Assembly: GCF_019132875.1 (NCBI RefSeq)
Contig: NZ_JAHSPF010000009.1
Span: 144,957 to 208,956, forward strand
Source: Erwinia phyllosphaerae
GTDB taxonomy: Bacteria > Pseudomonadota > Gammaproteobacteria > Enterobacterales > Enterobacteriaceae
Length of the DNA stretch: 64,000 nt
Reading direction: 5' to 3'
Shown here: positions 43,350-49,952 of the stretch, one piece after another
Layout of the letters: each line of letters begins with the position of its first letter
Position numbering within the stretch: position 1 is the stretch's first letter
The notes under the pieces: model-generated
What the model saw: only the letters and a program-made list of their open reading frames with translations
Database searches by the model: none
What the model was told of the DNA's origin: nothing
Translations under genes and position numbers: made by a program

Positions 43350-44009
43350 ATGAACTCACCGCAGAGTATTGCTAATGGTATGTTAAGTTTATTCAATCCT
43401 AAAAAACAATCAGGTGTTGAGTTGTTTATGGTAAGTGCATATAAGGGGTTTGCCAGTATACCTGGTGATTTATATGCATTAACCAAAGACTTTCTTGATA
43501 GCGATCACCGATGGGATAATGAAACTGACAGGATTAGATTGATCACGCTATTAAAAAAAGGCGCTACCAGTGAAGATTTAAAGAAAATCATAAAAATAGT
43601 AGTAGAGCAATACGTAAAAAACCTTAGCGAAAATCAATGTAAGCGCCTGTTAATTAAAATAGGTGCGGGAAAAGTAGGTGAATTAACTTTTAAGCTTTTC
43701 TTTGTAAATGAAATAGTATCTATTTTCTTTAGCCGGGTTATTCCTAAGTTTTTGTTTACTACAGGAATGACGGGGATCATATCCATCGGTGCTTCCGTTT
43801 CGAGGTCTATCTATACCGCCCGAGACCTACAAAGAGAAAATCCTGCTATTTACACCATGCTACGTGCTAATGGTGATTATGACTTGCTCTATTTTATTGT
43901 TAAGGACTATGTAGAACCCTACTTAATCGCCATTACTCTCCAGGAAAATAATTCTCCATTAGCAGATGATGTGTTTGAATATTTTATCGACGGTGTAAGA
44001 AATGCTTAA
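43350..44009 (+). CDS. Unknown protein with membrane-inserting segment, putative T6SS effector
   Basis: A 219-residue protein I do not recognise. GC is far lower than in tssC. There is no signal peptide. Residues ~20-105 are polar and helical (DRIRLITLLKKGATSEDLKK); residues ~113-150 are hydrophobic and glycine-rich (FFVNEIVSIFF, then LFTTGMTGIISIGASVS), flanked by charge, the look of a pore-forming domain. It lies between tssC and hcp and overlaps a tiny membrane protein gene by 8 bp. A pore-forming effector with immunity is inferred from this layout, not from homology. Confidence 0.6.
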   Translation: MNSPQSIANGMLSLFNPKKQSGVELFMVSAYKGFASIPGDLYALTKDFLDSDHRWDNETDRIRLITLLKKGATSEDLKKIIKIVVEQYVKNLSENQCKRLLIKIGAGKVGELTFKLFFVNEIVSIFFSRVIPKFLFTTGMTGIISIGASVSRSIYTARDLQRENPAIYTMLRANGDYDLLYFIVKDYVEPYLIAITLQENNSPLADDVFEYFIDGVRNA

Positions 44010-44220
44010 GAAAACCGTTTTAACCTTGGTTAGAATTATATTGTCATTGATCTCTTTTTTTATCGTGTCTTCCCTGGCTATTTACTATATTTTTCTTTTT
44101 GACTGGCACATATCGTTCGCAGGGAAGATATTCCACACAGCCATTGTAATTATTGTTCTGGCTGTGTCGGTAATAGTGTATTGGTTTGCAGAAAGAATAA
44201 GAAGGATTAATTATTTTTGA
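44002..44220 (+). CDS. Two-helix small membrane protein, putative immunity
   Basis: A 72-residue protein with a basic start and two membrane spans (residues ~8-32 and ~43-62), ending in a basic tail ERIRRINYF. It begins within the last codons of the putative effector gene, so the two are translationally coupled. Small inner-membrane proteins of this kind protect against pore-forming toxins; here that is inference from context. Confidence 0.58.
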   Translation: MLKKTVLTLVRIILSLISFFIVSSLAIYYIFLFDWHISFAGKIFHTAIVIIVLAVSVIVYWFAERIRRINYF

Positions 44221-44419
44221 CTTTTAGCTTTTTAATAAATACATATATTAAAATGCAAATAACTAAAAATAATGCTTTACCAAATAATATTCCGGACGAG
44301 CGTACATCAAATTTCTCGTAGGTAAAAACAAAGTATAAAGAAGTGAAGATATCATAAATAGAAAATGCAGAAACTATCATTAATATAATAGTGAATAAAT
44401 TTATAAGTAAATTTCTCAT
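44207..44419 (-). CDS. Two-helix small membrane protein on the opposite strand
   Basis: A 70-residue protein with two membrane spans (residues ~5-28 and ~47-63) and a basic tail KKLKVKNN. It has the same size and plan as the neighbour it converges on (shared ending overlaps by 14 bp), and may be a diverged, inverted copy. An upstream ATG would add four residues. No ribosome site is clear, which lowers confidence that it is expressed. Confidence 0.45.
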   Translation of the reverse strand: MRNLLINLFTIILMIVSAFSIYDIFTSLYFVFTYEKFDVRSSGILFGKALFLVICILIYVFIKKLKVKNN

Positions 44420-44581
44420 TGCAATGCACACTCCGTTTTAATATGTAAATATCTTCATACTATAAGCGATTTATAATGCGAATGTCTACGGGGTTAACCG
44501 TGCTCTTTTGTGTTTATTATGATTTCATATCGGTATTATAACCTATTCTATAAACCGTAATTTTTTCAGGTGTCAATTTCT

Positions 44582-44641
44582 GGAGGATGTTTTAGAACAT
44601 CTTCGGAAAAGGGGAGGAAGGAGTTATCGTAAACTCCTTTT
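44582..44641 (+). promoter_or_regulatory. Leader hairpins and terminator-like stem upstream of hcp
   Basis: GATGTT-TTAG-AACATC forms a first hairpin (44586-44601). AAGGAGTT-ATCGTA-AACTCCTT (44618-44639) forms a perfect 8-bp stem followed by TTTT at 44638-44641, like an intrinsic terminator, only about 56 bp before the hcp ATG. A third small stem, TGCTTT-ATTA-AAAGCA, follows. The second stem could end a transcript from upstream or attenuate hcp. The promoter itself is not clear in the AT-rich sequence before it. Confidence 0.6.
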
Positions 44642-44697
44642 GTCCTGTCGCTGCTTTATTAAAAGCAAAATGTTAAATCAATAAAGAGTAGAAAATA

Positions 44698-45180
44698 ATG
44701 GCTATTGATATGTTTATGAAGGTTGACGGCGTCACCGGTGAATCTAAAGATTCTAACCACACCGGCTGGACCGATATCACTTCTTTCTCCTGGGGCGCTT
44801 CTCAGCCTGGCAACATGTCTGTTGGCGGCGGCGGCGGTGCAGGTAAAGTAAACTTCAACGATCTGCACGTTAACGCGCTGATCGATAAGTCTACTACTGC
44901 ACTGCTGAAAAACTGCGCCAGCGGTAAGCACATCACCAAAGTTGAGCTTTCTATCTGCAAAGCAGGCGGTACTCAGGTTGAATATTCCCGCATTACGCTG
45001 GAAGACGTGCTGGTGACTAACGTGCAGTACGTTGGCGCAGACAACGGCGACACCGTTGGCATGAGCTACTCCTTCCAGGCTTCTAAAGTGAAGCAGCAGT
45101 ACTGGGAGCAGAGCTCTTCCGGCGGTAAAGGCGCAGAAAGCAGCTCTGGCTGGAATATCAAAGAGAATAAAGAAGCTTAA
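44698..45180 (+). CDS. hcp: T6SS tube protein Hcp
   Basis: A 160-residue Hcp, which forms the hexameric rings of the secreted inner tube. Family marks are MAIDMFMKVDGVTGESKD, the ITSFSWGASQPGNM loop and the TVGMSYSFQASKVKQQYW strand. It is a separate transcription unit with its own leader and a strong terminator, which fits the high dose of Hcp needed. GC is back to host level, unlike both neighbours. Confidence 0.97.
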   Translation: MAIDMFMKVDGVTGESKDSNHTGWTDITSFSWGASQPGNMSVGGGGGAGKVNFNDLHVNALIDKSTTALLKNCASGKHITKVELSICKAGGTQVEYSRITLEDVLVTNVQYVGADNGDTVGMSYSFQASKVKQQYWEQSSSGGKGAESSSGWNIKENKEA

Positions 45181-45188
45181 TGTTATTG

Positions 45189-45220
45189 AAGCAATCTCCC
45201 TTCGGGGAGATTGCTTTGAT
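45189..45220 (+). terminator. Strong hairpin terminator after hcp
   Basis: A perfect 12-bp stem (AAGCAATCTCCC / GGGAGATTGCTT) closed by a TTCG tetraloop stands 8 bp after the hcp stop; the T-run is short. It should both end transcription and protect the hcp message. Confidence 0.85.
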
Positions 45221-45284
45221 AAAATCCTTCATTTTAAGTAATTAGTAATGCATAAAATAATAAAAAAATAAGAAGGGATGGTTG

Positions 45285-46178
45285 ATGAGTATAACAGGTA
45301 GTGTCGGATTGGGCGGAGTAAACAGACCTGCTGACGTTAAGTTAATACAAGAGCTACTACAAAAAAATGGTTTTCCACGACTTAAAAATGATGGAAGGAT
45401 GGGGCCTGAGACGCTAAATTCAATTAATAAATATCAGATGCGTTTTATGAGGAAAGCTGATGGTATCATTAATGTTCATGGTCTAACCTTTAATAACCTT
45501 GTTTCAAAAAAATATTCGGCCCCTATACCTGGGAAACAGCTACAACCGCCAAAATTTATCGATGATCATCCTGTTGCTGGTCCCTTACAAGTACCTAATG
45601 GCCAGGTGACTTTTGATGCGGAAGGGAACGATATTCCTGGGAATCATAATTTTAGTCGGTGGATTCAATGGCCAGGGAAAGCAGGATCTGGCGTTACTAT
45701 TGGCAGAGGATACGATATAGGTGGGCGCTCGGAAGGCGCTGCTTTCTTTGACCTCTCACGAGCCGGCATTCCTGAGAATCAGGCAAGGCAAATTGCTTCT
45801 GGTCACGGAAAAAAAGGTGTTCAAGCTCGTGATTTTGTTCATCAGTACCGTGAAGTTATTGGTACTATTAGTCATCAAATGCAAATAAAATTATTTAATC
45901 TTATTTATCCTCAATATGTTAAATCGGCTGAGGTAAACTATAATGGTTATACAATGGATGAGCCTGGTAGAGTTGCATGGAATCAGCTTAATCCAGCGAT
46001 AAGAGATATTATGGTAGATTTCGTTTATCAGGGATTTACCAAAGGCCCCAATCCTATGATCGCGGGCATGACTAATAATTTTGATACTCTTATCAATTAT
46101 ATTTTAACTAATCCAGTTATGAATTCTTTTGAGCCTGGCAGACGTCGGGTACCCTATCTTCGAAAACATCGTCCATAA
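45285..46178 (+). CDS. Putative T6SS peptidoglycan-hydrolase effector (PG-binding + pesticin/lysozyme-like)
   Basis: A 297-residue protein without signal peptide. Residues ~10-70 are a peptidoglycan-binding domain of the PG_binding_1 kind (NRPADVKLIQELLQKNG, then DGRMGPETLNSINKYQ). Residues ~105-290 resemble the pesticin/T4-lysozyme-like muramidases: an acidic Glu in FDAEGND, then SGVTIGRGYDIGGRS, where Thr and Asp match the T4 lysozyme E-D-T triad layout. It sits between hcp and LprI-type genes. This is inferred to be a wall-degrading effector exported by the T6SS. ATG at 45285 has AAGGGA 6 bases upstream. Confidence 0.82.
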   Translation: MSITGSVGLGGVNRPADVKLIQELLQKNGFPRLKNDGRMGPETLNSINKYQMRFMRKADGIINVHGLTFNNLVSKKYSAPIPGKQLQPPKFIDDHPVAGPLQVPNGQVTFDAEGNDIPGNHNFSRWIQWPGKAGSGVTIGRGYDIGGRSEGAAFFDLSRAGIPENQARQIASGHGKKGVQARDFVHQYREVIGTISHQMQIKLFNLIYPQYVKSAEVNYNGYTMDEPGRVAWNQLNPAIRDIMVDFVYQGFTKGPNPMIAGMTNNFDTLINYILTNPVMNSFEPGRRRVPYLRKHRP

Positions 46179-46186
46179 GGATAATT

Positions 46187-46585
46187 ATGAATAAATTTAT
46201 AGGTTTTATTGTTGTCGCTTTTTTGATTCCTTTTTCTACTTCAGTTTTCGCTAGCGATATATGTGATGCACCACAAGCTGAAGGGGATGTTATAAAGTGT
46301 TCTGTTCAGAAAAAGGACAAAGCAGAAGACTCGCTAAATAAGCAGTTTTCTGAAGCAAAAAAGACTATTGAGCATGCTTACAGGTCACATACAGACCTTG
46401 GAAAAGAATACTTCAATATTTTACTGGATGCTCAGCGTGGCTGGTTAAAGTACAGAGATGCTCAATGTAAACTGGAAGCCTTCGCTGCTGAAGACGGCTC
46501 TTCCGCTAACATTGTTGCAACTAACGAATGTATAGCAACTCTCGATAATGAGCGTTCTGAAAATCTAAAAAAAATACCTTATTAA
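46187..46585 (+). CDS. LprI/DUF1311-type periplasmic protein, putative immunity (copy a)
   Basis: A 132-residue exported protein: signal peptide (residues 1-22, cut after VFA), then a DUF1311 domain with the hallmark LLDAQRGWLKYRDAQCKLEA (residues ~84-103) and four Cys able to form disulfides. The Mycobacterium family member LprI inhibits lysozyme. It begins 8 bp after the wall-hydrolase effector, so it is the natural immunity candidate, working in the periplasm. Confidence 0.8.
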   Translation: MNKFIGFIVVAFLIPFSTSVFASDICDAPQAEGDVIKCSVQKKDKAEDSLNKQFSEAKKTIEHAYRSHTDLGKEYFNILLDAQRGWLKYRDAQCKLEAFAAEDGSSANIVATNECIATLDNERSENLKKIPY

Positions 46586-46731
46586 TCTTGGTGGCGAATA
46601 CATCAAGTATTCGCTGTTAAAAACCAATATTAAATAAGGTTTTGGCTAAGCTAATCAATCAATATGTCGAAATTTATTTTTGGGGCCGCTTGTGCGCAAG
46701 TAAACCAGATATTTCATGTGTAATATCTTTT

Positions 46732-47301
46732 ATGAAATTTATAAAGTTGATTTTAGCTCTGGCTTTAATAATAAATAGTGCCTGTGCTATGGCTGGAGTA
46801 ATATTTAGAAAACCTGAATCAGTGTTTGATCATACAGCTATTATTGGAAAGGCTGAAAAGGTAGGCTTATCTAACGTTACTATTGATACCAGGCAAACAT
46901 TCGACATTATCGTCAATGGACAAAAAATGGGTTCGCTGGTTCAAGGAAAAGGCTGGGTCGGAGACGTTCATAGGATTTGTTTTATTAACTGGTCAACGGA
47001 ACAGAACCCAACTGCATTTTTTATGCAGACGATCGGGGCTGACGACTGGGAACTCGTTGATTGTGACAAAGTAGAATCTGTAGGTACAATATCTAATCCT
47101 GGTGATAAAGAAGTTAAAATTGCCATTTTTTACCGCATATATGCACGTGTTCGATATACGGAGGATTATGTGGTTTTAGGTCTGAAAAATAATAATGAGA
47201 TTTATTACGATAAAAAAACCACTGAGCGTTTTCAAAATGTTGATTTTAAAAATATCGCCGCTATGCGCAAAGAATATCAGAGCACAAATCACAATAACTA
47301 A
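46732..47301 (+). CDS. Unrecognised periplasmic protein, family A, copy 1
   Basis: A 189-residue exported protein (signal peptide 1-21, cut near AMA). I do not recognise the family, but two paralogues follow in the same array. Shared features: a G-x-G-x motif before a CF-x2-W segment (here RICFINWS), TIG-x2-DW, a second Cys, then VGTIS-x2-GDKEVKIAIFY. The two Cys probably pair. AT-rich. ATG at 46732 is chosen as the start of the signal peptide; upstream codons look non-coding. Confidence 0.7.
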   Translation: MKFIKLILALALIINSACAMAGVIFRKPESVFDHTAIIGKAEKVGLSNVTIDTRQTFDIIVNGQKMGSLVQGKGWVGDVHRICFINWSTEQNPTAFFMQTIGADDWELVDCDKVESVGTISNPGDKEVKIAIFYRIYARVRYTEDYVVLGLKNNNEIYYDKKTTERFQNVDFKNIAAMRKEYQSTNHNN

Positions 47302-47318
47302 ACACCAGTGAAAAATAA

Positions 47319-48473
47319 ATGAGCCGTCTGCTTCTCTCTCTTTTTTTATACATTCCTTTTTTTGCCAGCGCCAGCGTGACGCTAAGCGCAACCAGCGTTA
47401 CCTCTTATGAAAAATCTGTTTATGAAGAGGGAGAGAAGCTCGCTATTGAGAACGCTGCTCCTCTGGACAAGCAAAGTTTTTCGCTTACCTCAGATAATAA
47501 AAAGCTGGGTGATTTTATTACCGGGCAAGGCTTCAGTGATAAAGAGACTAATATCTGTTTTGTGAGCTGGGCGACGCAAGCCGGAAAAGTTGATCTGCTG
47601 GTGCCAACGATAGGAAAAGATGATTGGGAAGCGGAAGTCTGTAATAAGACCATCGCAGTAGGCATTTTATCAAAAGATGAAGAGCCGCAGATTAAAGTCG
47701 GGGTTATTTATTTAGCGCAGTCTCCCAATGCTTTGGCTACAGAGTCGATAATTTTCTCTGTAGATAAAGAAAAACAAACGCTAAGTCTGGATCAGGCGTT
47801 GACCGGAAAAGTTGGTTCACAGGGTGCAACCTCGCTTGGTAGCCTCAGGCGACTGTACCAGCGCGAGCAGCAGCTACCGGAAAATAAAGCGCTATCAGAG
47901 ACAGACAAGCAGCAGCCTGGAAGCAGTAACGCGCAATCAGAAACTGAGAAACCACAGCCTGTAATAAACAGCATAAAGCCAGAAGTGGTACAGCAGCCTG
48001 CAAACAACGCGAAGCCAGAAGTGGTACAGCAGCCTGCAAACAGCGCGAAGCCAGAAGCGGTACAGCAGCCTGTAAACAACGAGAAGCCAGAACCAGAAGC
48101 GGTACAGCAACCTGCAACAAACAACGTGAAGCCAGAAGTAGTGGTAGCGCAGCCAGCAGAACATAGCGTACAGCCACAAACAGAAAAGCAGCAGCCTTCG
48201 GAAGATGGCTCGCTGCTACAGGTAGAAAACATTGTTAAGGCTCGCCAGCTGGTAACCGATCCGGGCTGTGTTGATTATCTGCTGACGAAAAATGACGAGC
48301 CTGGTGTTGATTTGGTCGAGATAGTAGAAAAACACAGTGATGGCTGTCCGGGCGATCCTGCCATTGAACATCGTCTTTTTAGTGTATACGTCAATCAAAA
48401 AACAAAGCAGATGCTTAGCGATAAAGATACCCAGGTTGACGGTACTTTTACTCCACTGTTACCGGCAGGATAA
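47319..48473 (+). CDS. Unrecognised periplasmic protein, family A, copy 2, with 12-residue repeats
   Basis: A 384-residue exported protein (signal peptide ending SASA). Residues ~20-180 match copies 1 and 3 (NICFVSWAT, PTIGKDDWE, QIKVGVIY). Residues ~200-285 are a Pro/Gln linker made of KPEVVQQPANNA repeats. Residues ~300-384 are a separate small domain with GCVDYLLTKND and GDPAIEHRLFSVYVN. Copy 1 and 3 lack the linker. It starts 17 bp after copy 1. Function unknown; a spanning or wall-reaching role is possible because of the long linker. Confidence 0.68.
   Translation: MSRLLLSLFLYIPFFASASVTLSATSVTSYEKSVYEEGEKLAIENAAPLDKQSFSLTSDNKKLGDFITGQGFSDKETNICFVSWATQAGKVDLLVPTIGKDDWEAEVCNKTIAVGILSKDEEPQIKVGVIYLAQSPNALATESIIFSVDKEKQTLSLDQALTGKVGSQGATSLGSLRRLYQREQQLPENKALSETDKQQPGSSNAQSETEKPQPVINSIKPEVVQQPANNAKPEVVQQPANSAKPEAVQQPVNNEKPEPEAVQQPATNNVKPEVVVAQPAEHSVQPQTEKQQPSEDGSLLQVENIVKARQLVTDPGCVDYLLTKNDEPGVDLVEIVEKHSDGCPGDPAIEHRLFSVYVNQKTKQMLSDKDTQVDGTFTPLLPAG
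47976..48167 (+). repeat. 36-bp in-frame tandem repeat in family A copy 2
   Basis: Five in-frame units encode variants of KPEVVQQPANNA; the first three are exactly 36 bp, the fourth is 45 bp and the fifth 39 bp. Unit number could vary by slippage without breaking the frame. Confidence 0.85.
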
Positions 48474-48486
48474 TAGAGAGCCTGAA

Positions 48487-48879
48487 ATGAAAAAAATAGT
48501 TTTTACACTGATATGGCTAATAGCCGTTCCCTTCGTACATGCAGAACAAGATTGCTCGAAAGAAATTATGAGTCAAGCTGTTGATGCTTGTTTTGTTGCT
48601 AATAAAGATGCTACGGAAATTGTGCTAAATAAAGAGTACGTAGCGGCCAAAAAGCGTATCGCTGATGAATATAAATATCATGAAGATAGTCAACAAGCTT
48701 TGCTGAAAAATCTACTCGATACGCAGCGCAGCTGGCTTAAATATCGTGATGGCCAGTGCAAAATGGAGGCCAGCCTCGCTGAGGAAACCAGCAGTGTTTA
48801 TCAAGGCATAATAAGCAATTGTGTTGAGCGCCTTGATAAACAGCGCATCCAGCAATTTAAAGAAATGCCTTACGGTTAA
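48487..48879 (+). CDS. LprI/DUF1311-type periplasmic protein (copy b)
   Basis: A 130-residue paralogue of the protein at 46187: signal peptide (cut after VHA), then LLDTQRSWLKYRDGQCKMEA near residues 80-99, and Cys at matching places. The C-terminal ends IPY and MPYG also agree. Identity is partial, so this is an old or differently selected copy. It lies between family A copies 2 and 3, repeating the A-next-to-LprI pattern. Likely a second inhibitor, perhaps against a different hydrolase. Confidence 0.78.
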   Translation: MKKIVFTLIWLIAVPFVHAEQDCSKEIMSQAVDACFVANKDATEIVLNKEYVAAKKRIADEYKYHEDSQQALLKNLLDTQRSWLKYRDGQCKMEASLAEETSSVYQGIISNCVERLDKQRIQQFKEMPYG

Positions 48880-48908
48880 TTTAATTTTCATCTCCACCGG
48901 AACCCAGC

Positions 48909-49760
48909 ATGAAACGCGTTTTACTTTCTCTCGCTTTATTTACTAACGTCGCCGCAGCCAGCCCGCATCTGGTGGCAGCGGATGCCGATACTTTTACTCC
49001 AGCGCTGGCGGAAAAAGCGCTGTCGCTGGATATCGCTGGCGCAGAGCCGTTCGGCCAGCAGACCTTTGCCGTACGGGATAACGGTCATCTGCTGGGCGTA
49101 ATGGTGCCGGGCAAAGGTCTGCTGCGGGCCGATATGAACGCCTGCTTTATTGGCTGGTCGCGCGATGGCGAAAGCCTGGCGAATCTGCTGCCGACCATTG
49201 GTTTTGAACGCTTTAACGGCGAAGCCTGTGAAGACGTAAAAGGCGTTGGTGTCATCTCTTCGCCTGGCGATAACGAAGTGAAAATTGCGGTGATTTATAC
49301 CGCCACCACGCTGGTTGAAACCTCGCTGGTCGCTGTGGTGCTGGCATACGATCCGCAGTCCCGCTCTCTGGTCGTGGATAACGCGCTGTCGCAAAGAGTG
49401 AATGATGCATCAATGGATAGCATAGCGAAAATCCGCCGCTTTTATGCCGGGCATCCTGAGAACACGGCGACCTTCGATAGCCAAAAATATACGGCCAGGA
49501 TTACCAGCTGGTGTGAAGAAGGTAACGTTGGTTGCGATGACGTAACACTGGATTCCAAAAGTAAACGCAGCGGTAAAAGTATTCTGTTACACGGTAAAAC
49601 CATCAATATTAACTGCCCGGACGTTTGCAATTTTCGCGGCTATGCCTTTGAGAATGCCGATTACACATACACATTTATTACCAACGATTTTGAGCGCTGG
49701 ACGATGAATATTACCAAAGGTGAACAGGTTATCGACAGCGTAGAAGGTACGTTTCACTGA
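48909..49760 (+). CDS. Unrecognised periplasmic protein, family A, copy 3
   Basis: A 283-residue exported protein (signal peptide 1-17, cut near AAA/ASP). Residues ~20-180 are family A (ACFIGWS, PTIGFERF, SSPGDNEVKIAVIY). Residues ~190-283 are a different C-terminal domain with several Cys (WCEEGNVGCDD, NCPDVCNFRGYAF), probably disulfide-bonded. Its GC is higher than that of copy 1 and close to the core genes, so it may be the oldest member. Confidence 0.68.
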   Translation: MKRVLLSLALFTNVAAASPHLVAADADTFTPALAEKALSLDIAGAEPFGQQTFAVRDNGHLLGVMVPGKGLLRADMNACFIGWSRDGESLANLLPTIGFERFNGEACEDVKGVGVISSPGDNEVKIAVIYTATTLVETSLVAVVLAYDPQSRSLVVDNALSQRVNDASMDSIAKIRRFYAGHPENTATFDSQKYTARITSWCEEGNVGCDDVTLDSKSKRSGKSILLHGKTININCPDVCNFRGYAFENADYTYTFITNDFERWTMNITKGEQVIDSVEGTFH

Positions 49761-49952
49761 CGGTTTTGTTTTAACAGACCCTGGCAAAACTGAAGCACAG
49801 TAAACAAGCACAACGCAACGCGAACTGGCACAAATATCATTGGGTCATGCACCTGACCAGGTTCTTTGTGTCGGCACAATAAGCCAAATTTTAGTTTCAA
49901 CTCCCGCCGGTGAACCTTTCCCGGTGCGGCCCGACATTCAACGCAGGAAAAC
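49761..49952 (+). other. Gap before tagH
   Basis: This 192-bp space separates the accessory array from the second core operon and probably holds its promoter. TGGCAAAACTGAAGCA (49782-49797) has the GG-N10-GC layout of a sigma54 site with part of the consensus. The match is imperfect. Confidence 0.4.

Noticed and set aside
49782..49797. A definite sigma54 promoter for the tagH operon
   Set aside because: Only the GG-N10-GC spacing and part of the motif fit; several such matches occur by chance in this window, so it is kept only as a remark.
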